A stretch of DNA of 64,000 nucleotides from Oceaniovalibus sp. ACAM 378. Its GTDB lineage: Bacteria; Pseudomonadota; Alphaproteobacteria; Rhodobacterales; Rhodobacteraceae. Below are positions 37,171 through 46,161 of this stretch, piece by piece. Numbering within the stretch: position 1 is the stretch's first letter; the number at the start of each line of letters is the position of its first letter. The stretch is from assembly GCF_008085915.1 (NCBI RefSeq), contig NZ_VSJK01000007.1, positions 244,404 to 308,403 on the forward strand. Reading direction: 5' to 3'. Position numbers and translations under genes: made by a program. Below the pieces are notes generated by a model. It was not told the origin of the DNA and did not search any database. It saw only the letters and a program-made list of their open reading frames with translations.

Positions 37171-38150
37171 GTGCTTGCCTCGCCGTTCAAAGGAAAATGG
37201 CACCGCACCGCCTGTCCGGTGTCCGTGTGGCGCACCGGCACCGCCCCCCGGCGGCAGATGTCGGCGACGCGCGGACAGCGCGGCGCAAAGGGACAACCGT
37301 CGCCAACCTCATCAGGGCGCGGCGCGCTGCCGGGGATCGTGGCCAGCAGTGGATCGTCGGAGTCCGGGTCTGGCAGGCAGCCCATCAACCCGGCGGTATA
37401 GGGGTGCAGGGGGGCTGCGAACAAAGGCACCACATCGCCGGTTTCCACCAAGCCGCCCGCATACATAACCGCCACCCGATCGGCCAATTGCGCCACGACG
37501 CCCAGATCGTGGGTGATGAACAGCACCCCCATGTCCAGCGTATCGCAAAGCTCGCGGATCAGCCCCAGAACCTGCCGCTGCACGGTCACGTCAAGCGCGG
37601 TGGTCGGCTCATCCGCGATCAGCACCGAAGGCCGGCAGGCCAGCGCAATGGCGATCATCACACGTTGCCGCATCCCCCCCGACAATTCGTGCGGAAAGGC
37701 CGAAAGCTGATGCGCCGCGTCGGGAATGCGCACCATATCCAGCAGTTCACGCGCCCGGACCGCAGGCACGACATCCGGATCGTGAACCCGGATCGCCTCT
37801 TCTATCTGGTCACCGATGCGCAGCACGGGGTTCAGGGATGTCATCGGTTCCTGAAATATCATCGCGATCCGGCCACATCCCCGTTCGACCCGTTCATGGG
37901 GGGCAAGACGGGTGATGTCGGTGCCGCCCAGCAGGATGCGCCCTTTGGTCACGCCAATCGCGGGTGGCAACAGACCCATCGCCGCCAGCGATGTCATGCT
38001 TTTGCCGCAGCCGGATTCCCCGACCAGTCCCAGAATCTCGCCCGGGGCAATGTCAAAGGACACGCCGCGCACGATTTTGATCCGCCCTGCGACCGCAACG
38101 ACAAGATCGTTTACCGACAGGATCGGATCGGTTGTGTGAGCGCCCGTCAT
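37167..38150 (-). CDS. Peptide-type ABC transporter ATPase (DppD/OppD-like)
   Basis: A 327-residue ATPase: Walker [14 protein letters not shown], signature [13 protein letters not shown], Walker [13 protein letters not shown], and the C-terminal [12 protein letters not shown] Cys motif. It pairs with the downstream DppF-like subunit to drive import through the two adjacent permeases. It overlaps both neighbours by 4 bases. Confidence 0.93.
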   Translation of the reverse strand: MTGAHTTDPILSVNDLVVAVAGRIKIVRGVSFDIAPGEILGLVGESGCGKSMTSLAAMGLLPPAIGVTKGRILLGGTDITRLAPHERVERGCGRIAMIFQEPMTSLNPVLRIGDQIEEAIRVHDPDVVPAVRARELLDMVRIPDAAHQLSAFPHELSGGMRQRVMIAIALACRPSVLIADEPTTALDVTVQRQVLGLIRELCDTLDMGVLFITHDLGVVAQLADRVAVMYAGGLVETGDVVPLFAAPLHPYTAGLMGCLPDPDSDDPLLATIPGSAPRPDEVGDGCPFAPRCPRVADICRRGAVPVRHTDTGQAVRCHFPLNGEAST

Positions 38151-38998
38151 TTGCCCACCATCTCGCGGAATCTCGGGTCCATCCGGTCACGCAGCCAGTC
38201 GCCCACAAGGTTCAGCGAAAACGCCGTCAGCACAATCATCAGTCCGGGCCAGAGCAGCAGCCATGAGGCGCGGGTGATATAGATCCGGGATTCAGCCAGC
38301 ATATTGCCCCACGATGGCACGTCGGGCGGCGCGCCAAGCCCAAGGAAATCCAGCGCCGCCGCGCCCAGTTGCGCAAAGGCGAAGACAAAACTCGCCTGCA
38401 CCATCAGCGGCGAAATCATGTTCGGCAGGATGTGACGGGTCACCACCCACCAAGTCCCCGCCCCCATGCTGCGTGCCGCCTCGACATAGGGTTCGGCCCG
38501 CAGACGCAGGGCGACGCCATAGACAATGCGCGCCGTGGTCGTGAGGTAGATCAGCCCGATGGCAAGGATCGCGTTGAACACCCCCTGCCCCAGTATCACG
38601 ATCAGGCCCAGCGCCAGCAAAAGCGATGGAAACGACATCAGCACGTCGACCATCCGCATCAGCACCCGCCCCAATTTTGGATAAAGCGCCGACAGAACGC
38701 CGATCGGCACACCGGTTCCAAGCGCAAAGACCACAACCCCCACCCCGATCAACAGCGCCAACCGCGAGCCGTAGACCACGCGGCTGAAGGTATCGCGCCC
38801 GAAGTGGTCGGTGCCCATCAGATGCCCGCCGCCGGGCGGCAACAGCCGGTTCACCGGGTCAATCGCATCCGGGCCAAAGGGCGCGATCCACGGGGCAAAG
38901 ACCGCGAAGGTCACGATTAGGGTCAGGAAGGCCGCACCAATGGCCACCAATGGACGCGCGGCGATAAGGCGGGTCGAGCTTCGGATAGTTTCGATCAT
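38147..38998 (-). CDS. Peptide-type ABC permease (DppC/OppC-like)
   Basis: A 283-residue permease with about six membrane segments. The N-terminal OppC_N region is ARPLVAIGAAFLTLIVTFAVF. HLMGTDHFGRDTFSRVVYG is the DppC signature, and the EAA loop EAARSMGAGTWWVVTRHIL contacts the ATPases. It overlaps the DppB-like gene by 4 bases. Confidence 0.93.
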   Translation of the reverse strand: MIETIRSSTRLIAARPLVAIGAAFLTLIVTFAVFAPWIAPFGPDAIDPVNRLLPPGGGHLMGTDHFGRDTFSRVVYGSRLALLIGVGVVVFALGTGVPIGVLSALYPKLGRVLMRMVDVLMSFPSLLLALGLIVILGQGVFNAILAIGLIYLTTTARIVYGVALRLRAEPYVEAARSMGAGTWWVVTRHILPNMISPLMVQASFVFAFAQLGAAALDFLGLGAPPDVPSWGNMLAESRIYITRASWLLLWPGLMIVLTAFSLNLVGDWLRDRMDPRFREMVGK

Positions 38999-39942
38999 TC
39001 CAGTTCCACCCGCGGATCCAGCAGCCGATAGGACAGGTCCACCAACAGATTGATGACAAGGTAAAGACAGACAATAATCAGGATAACCCCTTGAATGACC
39101 GGATAATCGCGCCGCAGGATCGATTGCACCACCGTGCGCCCGACACCGGGCAGGGCGAAGACGGTTTCGGTTACCACAGCCTCGGAGATCAACGCGGCAA
39201 AGGTGAACCCGAAGGCTGACACCACCGCCAGCAGAGCATTGCGCAGAATGTGGCGCACCACCACCCGCGATGGCCGGATGCCTTTGGCCCGGGCGGTGCG
39301 CACATAGTCCTCGCGCGATACGTCCAGCATAGAGGCCCGCGTCAGCCGCAGGATCAGCGCCGCGTTGGGGGCCGCCAGTGCAAGGCTGGGCAGGACGAGA
39401 TAGCGGAGGTTGCTCAGCCCGCCTTCTTCAAAGATCGACGGATAGCCGGAACTGGGAAACCAGCCAAGGCCCGCGGCAAAGATCAGGATCAAGTACAACC
39501 CGACCCAGAATGTCGGCACCGACGCCAAAAGCATCGCCAGCCCGGACAACCCCTGATCAATCCACCGGCCCTGCCGGACCGCCGCCAGAACCCCGACCGG
39601 GATGCCGAAGCCGACGATCCACACCATGGTGATCAGCGCCAGCAGAATCGACGTTTCCGCCCCCTCCGCGATCACCTGCGTGACCGGTGTATCAAAGAAC
39701 ACCGACTGGCCCAGATCGCCCTGCAAGGCGTTTCCGGCCCAGATGAAATATTGCGCAATCACAGGCTCATCCAGCCCCAGACGCTGACGCAGTGCGGCCA
39801 CCTGATCGGGTGTCGCGCCATCGCCCAGCATCACATAGACCGGATCACCGGGGATAAGATGGATGAAGGCAAAAATGATGATCGAGGCGGCGATCAAAGT
39901 GGCGATCGCCGCGCCGGTGCGATGCAGAATATAGCGCCCCAT
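38995..39942 (-). CDS. Peptide-type ABC permease (DppB/OppB-like)
   Basis: A 315-residue permease. MGRYILHRTGAAIATLIAAS and FIHLIPGDPVYVMLGD are typical DppB N-terminal features, and the EAA loop is YVRTARAKGIRPSRVVVRHI. It follows the substrate-binding protein gene after a 95-bp gap that holds a long inverted repeat. Confidence 0.93.
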   Translation of the reverse strand: MGRYILHRTGAAIATLIAASIIIFAFIHLIPGDPVYVMLGDGATPDQVAALRQRLGLDEPVIAQYFIWAGNALQGDLGQSVFFDTPVTQVIAEGAETSILLALITMVWIVGFGIPVGVLAAVRQGRWIDQGLSGLAMLLASVPTFWVGLYLILIFAAGLGWFPSSGYPSIFEEGGLSNLRYLVLPSLALAAPNAALILRLTRASMLDVSREDYVRTARAKGIRPSRVVVRHILRNALLAVVSAFGFTFAALISEAVVTETVFALPGVGRTVVQSILRRDYPVIQGVILIIVCLYLVINLLVDLSYRLLDPRVELE

Positions 39943-39952
39943 CAGACGTATT

Positions 39953-40010
39953 GTCCGACCGACCGGCCCGGGATCGGGACGTCAGGTTCGATTCTATCGA
40001 TCGGTCGGAC
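39953..40010 (-). other. Inverted repeat between binding-protein and permease genes
   Basis: A perfect 10-bp inverted repeat, GTCCGACCGA (39953-39962) and TCGGTCGGAC (40001-40010), spans the gap after the DppA-like gene. In ABC operons such structures protect the upstream binding-protein mRNA, giving more binding protein than permease. It could also be an operator. Confidence 0.6.
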
Positions 40011-40037
40011 CATCGCGGTTCTCCTTAACTTCGGCGT

Positions 40038-41561
40038 TTAATTCGACGCGCCAAAGAAGTGCGGGAACGCCGGAGCGCTGTCCCAAGTCGTTTGAAGCTT
40101 GGGCGAAGCGATGTCGAAGGAATAGACATTGCCCACCTTCACTGCCGGAACCTGCTCATAGATCAGCGCCTGAAGCTCGGCCCAGGTCGCCTGCCGCGCT
40201 TCCAGATCGGAGGTGCCGGTGAACTTTTTCGCCAGCGCCTGTTTTTCCTCGGTCGTCCACCACCCCGGATAGCTGTCGTTCATCAGAGTCAGCAGAACCG
40301 GATCGGGGATCGCGCCGTGATGGGTCATGAACATGTCCCACTCTGCCGGCTGGCCGCGCAGGGTCAAAAGCGTGGCCCAGTCGACGACGACCATCTGCAC
40401 GTTGATGCCCGCATCTGCCAGTTGCCGGGTGAACACTGTGGCTTGGTCATAGTGTTCCTTATAGTTGGTCGAGACCAGCAGCTTGATCGGCGTGCCGTCA
40501 TAGCCCGCTTCGGCGGCCATCGCCTTGGCTTTTTCGGGGTCGCCGTTGTTATAGGCTTCGGTCCCTGCTTCGGTGTACCAAACGTTGCCTTCGGGGAAGA
40601 ATGAGCCGTCAGCCTTGAATAGCTCTGGCTCGCCCACCGAAACCTGCAAGGCCTGCTCGGTGTTCAACGCCATCTGAATCGCCCGGCGCAGGGCATAGTT
40701 GTCTTTCAGCGGGCCAGAGTCCGAGTTCATGAACATCAGCCCGAAAATTGGCGCGGCGCTGATTTTTACCTGAATTGATGCGTCATCCTTGATGCCGCCA
40801 TAAAGGTCGCCCGAGATATATTCGGCGTAGTCATAATCGCCCGCCTGCACACCGCTGACCCGCGTTCCGACGTCGGGAACGGGGATAAAGTGCAGTTTTT
40901 CAAAGTTGGCATCGCGACCACCCGCCTGACCGTCCAGCGGTGCGTCGATCTTGGAGTAATCGTCAAACCGGAGCAGCTCGACATAGCGGTTGGGGCGGAT
41001 CTCGCCGAAACTGTAGGGGCCGGTGCCGATATAGTTTTCGGGCGAGATCTGATCGCCGCCCGCCGCGCTTGCCACATCACCCGGATAGATGACCGGCCCG
41101 CCATTCTGATAGGCCAGCATGCTTTTCCATGCACCATTCGCAGCGGCGAGCGTCAGTGTGACCTCCAACGGTCCGGTCGCTTCGGCCTTTTCCAGACCCA
41201 GAAGTTGGCCGCGCGCTCCGAATTCCGACCAGCGGTTCAGGGATGCGGCCACATCTTCGGCCGTCATTTCATCGCCGTCGTGAAACTTCACGCCCTCGCG
41301 CAGGGTGATGGTGATGGTTTTTTCATCGTCGGAAATGGTTTCGCCGGTTGCCAGAAACGGCTGCGGCTTGGCACTGGCGTCAAAGGCATAAAGTGTCTCG
41401 AACATATGCTGTCCGATGGTCGAAGCCAGCGTCGCGGTGCCCATCTGGATATCCAGACTGGGCGGCTCGCTGACCGTGGCATAACGCAGGGTTTGCGCCC
41501 AGACCGGCGATGCCATCAGCGCGGCAAAGGCGACCCCTCCAAGTATACGTCCATATTTCAT
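40038..41561 (-). CDS. Peptide-type ABC substrate-binding protein (DppA/OppA family 5)
   Basis: A 507-residue periplasmic solute-binding protein with a signal peptide (1-22, ending VWAQ). RYATVSEPPSLDIQM, the GETISDDEKTITITLREGVKFHDGDEMTAEDV region and PENYIGTGPYSF mark SBP family 5, which binds peptides, but also nickel, opines, murein fragments and oligosaccharides. Ligand unknown; the neighbouring amidase, metallohydrolase and SDR genes suggest an amide-containing compound. A stem-loop lies just before its ribosome site (GGGAGGAA). Confidence 0.93.
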   Translation of the reverse strand: MKYGRILGGVAFAALMASPVWAQTLRYATVSEPPSLDIQMGTATLASTIGQHMFETLYAFDASAKPQPFLATGETISDDEKTITITLREGVKFHDGDEMTAEDVAASLNRWSEFGARGQLLGLEKAEATGPLEVTLTLAAANGAWKSMLAYQNGGPVIYPGDVASAAGGDQISPENYIGTGPYSFGEIRPNRYVELLRFDDYSKIDAPLDGQAGGRDANFEKLHFIPVPDVGTRVSGVQAGDYDYAEYISGDLYGGIKDDASIQVKISAAPIFGLMFMNSDSGPLKDNYALRRAIQMALNTEQALQVSVGEPELFKADGSFFPEGNVWYTEAGTEAYNNGDPEKAKAMAAEAGYDGTPIKLLVSTNYKEHYDQATVFTRQLADAGINVQMVVVDWATLLTLRGQPAEWDMFMTHHGAIPDPVLLTLMNDSYPGWWTTEEKQALAKKFTGTSDLEARQATWAELQALIYEQVPAVKVGNVYSFDIASPKLQTTWDSAPAFPHFFGASN

Positions 41562-41581
41562 CTGTCGTTCCTCCCTTGGTG

Positions 41582-41600
41582 GCGTCTGAATATCAGACGC
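41582..41600 (-). other. Stem-loop ahead of the DppA-like gene
   Basis: GCGTCTGA-ata-TCAGACGC, an 8-bp perfect inverted repeat, lies between the SDR stop and the DppA-like start, about 15 bases before the ribosome site. The tight loop suggests a processing or stability element, or a regulator site. Confidence 0.55.
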
Positions 41601-41621
41601 GGTCTTATTGGCGCCTGTTGA

Positions 41622-42398
41622 TCAGACGCAGGTATAGCCGCCATCGATGACAAGGCTTGCACCGGTTATGAAACCTGCGGAATCCGATGCGAGATAGACG
41701 GCAAGCGCGCCGATATCCTTTGGATTGCCCATGGAGCCCATGGGAATGTCGGCGACCAGCCGCTCGATCATTTCGGGGTTCGACTCCTGCCATTTGCGGT
41801 TCGGCTCGGTCGCGAACAGCCCCGGACAAATGGCGTTGGCGGTGATGCCATGGGGCGCCCAGTCGACGGCAAGGGTGCGGGTGAATTGCAGCACGGCGGC
41901 CTTTGCCGTTTCATAATGCCGCCCGCCGATGCCGCGTCCGGCAACCATCGCGTTGATCGACGCAATGTTGATGATCCGCCCGCCCTTGCCGGCCTTGATC
42001 ATCGCGCCGCCGATGATCCGCGAGCACAGAAAGGTCGAGGTCAGGTTCAGGTGCATCATCTCACGCCATGTGAGCAGATCCAGATCTTCGGTCGGCACGT
42101 TCACCCGCCGCCCGCCGACATTGTTGATCAAAATGTCGAACGACCCCAGCTCCTCCAGTGCGCGGTGACAGATCGCATCCGCCGCCTCGGGGTCGCCGAC
42201 ATCGGCCTCCAGTACCCAGGCGGTGCGGCCCAGCGCGCGGATGTCCTCAGCGGTTTGCTGCAGGGCGTCAGAGGGGCGCGCGACCAGCGCGATATCGGCC
42301 CCGGCCCCGGCCAGAGCCAGCGCCATTTCGCGGCCAAGACCCCGACTGCCCCCGGTGATAAAGGTGCGTTTTCCAGTCAGATTGAAAAGGTCGGTCAT
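41622..42398 (-). CDS. SDR family oxidoreductase
   Basis: A 258-residue classical short-chain dehydrogenase. The NAD(P) loop is TGGSRGLG. The usual NNAG is NNVGG. The catalytic serine lies in INIASINAM and the YXXXK pair in HYETAKAAVL. ANAICPGLFATEPNR and the C-terminal GASLVIDGGYT are typical. It resembles gluconate 5-dehydrogenase/3-oxoacyl reductase-like SDRs. Overlap by 4 bases with the upstream 394-residue gene shows it belongs to the catabolic run. Confidence 0.9.
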   Translation of the reverse strand: MTDLFNLTGKRTFITGGSRGLGREMALALAGAGADIALVARPSDALQQTAEDIRALGRTAWVLEADVGDPEAADAICHRALEELGSFDILINNVGGRRVNVPTEDLDLLTWREMMHLNLTSTFLCSRIIGGAMIKAGKGGRIINIASINAMVAGRGIGGRHYETAKAAVLQFTRTLAVDWAPHGITANAICPGLFATEPNRKWQESNPEMIERLVADIPMGSMGNPKDIGALAVYLASDSAGFITGASLVIDGGYTCV

Positions 42399-43579
42399 AT
42401 ATCCCCCATCGCCGCGATCGCGCGACGCATCCAGCCAAGCCGCGCAGGCGGCACCAACCCGAGGTTATAGAAGTTGAGCCCATCTACAAGCGGACCGGCG
42501 GCGCAGGCGCGGGCAATCAGATCTTCGGCATTGGCGACTTCGGGATAGAACATCTGCAATCCCGCAATCAGGGTTGCATCGGGTTTCAGGGCAGCGCGGG
42601 CTGTTTCCAACTCGGCGTGTACCCGGTCCGCCGGGGTGAAATAGGCGCAGTACAGCAGCCCGTCACAGGCGGCGGCGGCCTTTTTCCGGTCCACCCCACC
42701 CTGCCACGACGCCGCGCCATCAATCAGCAGGATCTGACTGTCAGGATGCGCCTCGGCCCGGATGCGGGCGATCAGCGATGTGACAGATTCGGTGCGCCAG
42801 CGCAGATACTCCGCCAGCGCCGGTTTCCCATCGAACGCCGCCGGCCCCTGCGTCGGAAAATCGGGAAACTGGGCCTGTGGCAATTCCCGTTCGAACGCCG
42901 CTTGCAGGTGGTTTTTCACCATCTGCCGGGCGGCATCGGCATCTGTTCCGGCGGCACTGGCGCGGGTGATGCAATGGTCACAGAAACAGACACCAAGCAG
43001 GAACATGTCTTCGGGCAACAGGCCCAAACCGTCCTTTTCGTGGTGAAATCCGTGGTCGAACCCCATGAAATCGGGGCTTTCCAGTTCAATCCGGTCGGGC
43101 CGATAGGTCTCGGTGATCTCAGCCACCATGCCCGCGACATAGCCGCGCGCCGCCTCGCTGGACGGGCACAATCCGTAGAACGCCGGATCGCCGAAGGCAT
43201 TGCGCACCACATGCCCCTGATGCGCCATCCCAAGCCGTGTGTTGTGCAGGCAGACCGTCCAGCATGACACCGCAGACCCGCCCGCCTCTCGCGCCGCAAT
43301 CGCAGTCGCCAGCATATCGCCTTCGGTATCGACGATTTCCGCCTGTTTCGGCGCAATCTCTGCATCCACCCAACGCGCCGGATCGGGGCGGTAATAGACC
43401 GTCCCGTCCTCGGGGAAATAGCTGCGGCGGCGCGGGTTCCCCGGCTGAAGGAACCGCCCCGCGTGATAGGATGTGGCAAGGCTTATGCAGTTCGCGCCCG
43501 CCTGCGCGATTGACGACAGCGCCGCACCGGGCCCGAGATCATGCAGATCCCACGGATAGGCCCAGACGGAATGACGCAT
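42395..43579 (-). CDS. Unrecognised 394-residue protein, possible TIM-barrel hydrolase
   Basis: I cannot assign this to a named family with confidence. The alternating strand/helix pattern, an acidic stretch RIELESPDFMGFDHGFHH (164-180) and a Cys cluster CFCDHC (198-203) resemble patterns in glycoside-hydrolase-like TIM-barrel proteins of unknown function. The start MRHSVWAYPWDLHDLG is not a signal peptide, so it should be cytoplasmic. Its ends overlap the metallohydrolase gene (1 base) and the SDR (4 bases), so it surely belongs to the pathway. It could be the key step acting on the imported compound. Confidence 0.8.
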   Translation of the reverse strand: MRHSVWAYPWDLHDLGPGAALSSIAQAGANCISLATSYHAGRFLQPGNPRRRSYFPEDGTVYYRPDPARWVDAEIAPKQAEIVDTEGDMLATAIAAREAGGSAVSCWTVCLHNTRLGMAHQGHVVRNAFGDPAFYGLCPSSEAARGYVAGMVAEITETYRPDRIELESPDFMGFDHGFHHEKDGLGLLPEDMFLLGVCFCDHCITRASAAGTDADAARQMVKNHLQAAFERELPQAQFPDFPTQGPAAFDGKPALAEYLRWRTESVTSLIARIRAEAHPDSQILLIDGAASWQGGVDRKKAAAACDGLLYCAYFTPADRVHAELETARAALKPDATLIAGLQMFYPEVANAEDLIARACAAGPLVDGLNFYNLGLVPPARLGWMRRAIAAMGDI

Positions 43580-44709
43580 TACGCCTGCCTCCAGACACCA
43601 TCCACGGCAATCCCGACCGGGGAAAGCCGACGGTCATGATGGACCACTTCGCCCACCACATCGCTCAGCGCGACATCGCCTTCAACCTCGCGGAAAACGC
43701 TGACATCCCCGGTTGCGCCCTTGCTCAGATGGCCCAGATCGTCGCGCTGAATTGCGCGGGCCGGGGCGATGCTGGCTGCTTCGATCACTTCGGGCAGGGT
43801 CCAGCCCAGCGCCATGAACTTGGTCATCACGCTGAGGTTGTCATGGGCCGGACCGTTGATGCAGAACGCGTGCACGTCCGACGAAATCACATCAGGGCGG
43901 AACCCTTCGGCCAGCATCGCGCGGGCCGATTTCCATGCGAACGACCCCTGCCCGTGGCCGATATCGAACAACACGCCGCGTTCGCGGGCAGCGCGCACTT
44001 CGGCACGCACCTTGCCGGTTCCATGCATCGGCGCGTTGGGGAACGGGCGGAAACAATGGGTCAGCACGTCGCCCTTGCGCAGGCGCGACACGACCTCGCC
44101 GTAACTGGGCGGCGGCTCGTCGATATGCACCATCAGCGGCAAACCGGTTTCGTCAGCCACATCCAGCGCCACATCCAGCGGAAAGATCCCCGATGCGCCC
44201 GAGGCATGGGCACCGATCCGCACCTTGATGCCGATCACCGTCTCGGGATTGGCCCGTGCAATCTCGGCAGACTCGCGCGCTGCCATCAGGCGCATATTAT
44301 GGCTCTCGCCCACCATGATGCGCGAGGAAAACGCATAGATCCCGGCGAAACTGACGTGAAGAAAAGCCAGAATGCGGGCAAAAGACGGCTCGATGATATG
44401 TTTGGCAAAACCGGGGTAATTGCCCGGTCCGGCGCTCCCGGCATCGACAAGCGTGGTACAGGCCGATTTCAGGGCATAGGCATCTGGGTCAACGCCCAGA
44501 GACGTGCCGCCCCAATAGACGTGGGTGTGCAGGTCAATCAGACCGGGGGTGACGATTGCATCCTTGGCGTCGATGACCTGCGCGCCTTCGGGCGCATCAA
44601 CGTCAAGACCGGCGATCTTGCCGCCCGAAACCACCACATCGCCGATCCGGTCGATGCCATTGGCTGGGTCGATGATGCGCCCGCCGCGAATTATCAGGTC
44701 GCCGCTCAT
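43579..44709 (-). CDS. Amidohydrolase/deacetylase-type metallohydrolase
   Basis: A 376-residue dihydroorotase-like amidohydrolase. An N-terminal beta part (DLIIRGGRIIDPANGIDRIG) leads to metal ligands His61-Thr-His63 in GLIDLHTHVYWGG. IGIKVRIG holds the bridging lysine. His residues in MVHIDEPP and VLTHCFR and the Asp in ISSDVHAF complete the site. It resembles a subgroup annotated as deacetylase or amidohydrolase of unknown substrate. The start at ATG 44709 (MSGDLIIRGG) fits the family. It overlaps the amidase gene by 4 bases. Confidence 0.9.
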   Translation of the reverse strand: MSGDLIIRGGRIIDPANGIDRIGDVVVSGGKIAGLDVDAPEGAQVIDAKDAIVTPGLIDLHTHVYWGGTSLGVDPDAYALKSACTTLVDAGSAGPGNYPGFAKHIIEPSFARILAFLHVSFAGIYAFSSRIMVGESHNMRLMAARESAEIARANPETVIGIKVRIGAHASGASGIFPLDVALDVADETGLPLMVHIDEPPPSYGEVVSRLRKGDVLTHCFRPFPNAPMHGTGKVRAEVRAARERGVLFDIGHGQGSFAWKSARAMLAEGFRPDVISSDVHAFCINGPAHDNLSVMTKFMALGWTLPEVIEAASIAPARAIQRDDLGHLSKGATGDVSVFREVEGDVALSDVVGEVVHHDRRLSPVGIAVDGVWRQA

Positions 44710-46151
44710 GCGTGGAGTCCGGGCCGGCGCGCACGCCATGGCATTTCAGTTTCAAGAATTGCGGCAGTCTGCAAAAGGTCCTCCTCGTGGCCATAACGGC
44801 CGATCAGTTGCACGCCCAGCGGCAGGCCCGCGCTGCTTTGTCCAAGAGGCAGCGACAGGGCGGGTTGCCCCGAGACGTTGAAAGGAAAGGTGAAGGCGGC
44901 GTCGGTCCAGAGCGCGTTATAGGCATCCAGATCGCTCATCGACATGTCGTAATATCCGACGGGGCGGGGTGGCTGAGTCAGGGTCGGGGTCAACACGATG
45001 TCAAAACCCGCCAACTCCGTGGCGATTGCACGGCTGGCCTGACGCAGTTGCTCGATCCGCCCGGCGTGGCTGATCGCATCGGTTTCGCGCCCCCGCTGGA
45101 TGATCGCCCATGTGATCGGCTCGACCTCGTCCTCGCGCACCGGATGGCCGACAAGGCCCGCCAGCGCGGCGTACATTCCCGCCGTTTCAACACAGGTCAT
45201 GTCGGTATAGGTTTTCCACAGCCCGTCGAAATCCAGCTTCATCGCATAGGGTTCGACATGGTGCCCCAGCGCTTCCAGCACCTTCCCGGTCGCATTCACC
45301 GCAGCGACGATTTCGGGATCGACCGCGCGGCCATGGGGCGCTTCGGTGACAACGGCGACGCGCAAAGGGCGGGGCGGTGTCGCGATCAGGCTGGCATAGG
45401 ATTTGTCCGGCGAAGGCGGCGTATAAGGTTCGCCCGGCAAACCACCCGCCAATGCGTCAAGGTATGTGGCGGTGTCGCGTACGGTTCGCGAAACGCAGAG
45501 GAAATATGCCCCGCCGCACCAGAAATCGACAAAGGGTGACAGGCTGACCCTGCCACGCGAAGGTTTCAGCCCGACAAGGCCACAGCAGGATGCCGGAACC
45601 CGGATCGACCCCGCACCATCGCTCGCTTCGGCAATCGGGACGATTCCGGCGGCAACGGCGGCTGCCGATCCACCCGAAGATCCGCCCGGCGTAACCGATG
45701 CGTCCCATGGGTTGACCGTGGCGCCGTAAAGCACCGGTTCGGTCGAGATAGACCAGCCATTCTCCGGTGCGTTCGACTTGCCGATCAGGCTCAGCCCCGC
45801 CGCCTTTATTTTTGTGACCGGACCGCTGTCCTGATCCGCCACCAGATCCTTCAGATAGCGTGATGAATTGGTCAGTGGCGCACCGTCCCAAGACGACGCG
45901 AGTTCCTTAAGCAGGAACGGAACACCGGCAAGCGGCGCGCTGCGATCACCGGCATCGGTTGCGCGGGCACTCGCACGGGCAATGTCGTCGGTGCGGTGGA
46001 TGACGGCGTTCAGTTGCGGGTTCAGCTCTTCCACCAGCGAAATCGCCGTCTCGGCCAGTTCCACCGCCGTCACCTCGCCCTTGCGGACCAATGCGGCCAG
46101 CCCGACCCCGTCGGTTTCGGCGTAAAGCGCCCTTAAATTATGATCGGCCAT
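44706..46151 (-). CDS. Amidase signature family protein
   Basis: A 481-residue Ser-Ser-Lys amidase that would hydrolyse an amide bond of an unknown substrate. Lys82 lies in PFLLKELASSWDG, the cis-Ser in PGGSSGGSAAA (158/159) and the nucleophile Ser182 in DGAGSIRVPA. No signal peptide is seen, so it acts after import. It lies between the Gfo/Idh dehydrogenase and the metallohydrolase. Not part of a GatCAB locus, so a tRNA role is unlikely. Confidence 0.92.
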   Translation of the reverse strand: MADHNLRALYAETDGVGLAALVRKGEVTAVELAETAISLVEELNPQLNAVIHRTDDIARASARATDAGDRSAPLAGVPFLLKELASSWDGAPLTNSSRYLKDLVADQDSGPVTKIKAAGLSLIGKSNAPENGWSISTEPVLYGATVNPWDASVTPGGSSGGSAAAVAAGIVPIAEASDGAGSIRVPASCCGLVGLKPSRGRVSLSPFVDFWCGGAYFLCVSRTVRDTATYLDALAGGLPGEPYTPPSPDKSYASLIATPPRPLRVAVVTEAPHGRAVDPEIVAAVNATGKVLEALGHHVEPYAMKLDFDGLWKTYTDMTCVETAGMYAALAGLVGHPVREDEVEPITWAIIQRGRETDAISHAGRIEQLRQASRAIATELAGFDIVLTPTLTQPPRPVGYYDMSMSDLDAYNALWTDAAFTFPFNVSGQPALSLPLGQSSAGLPLGVQLIGRYGHEEDLLQTAAILETEMPWRARRPGLHA

Positions 46152-46161
46152 GTCGTCCCCC

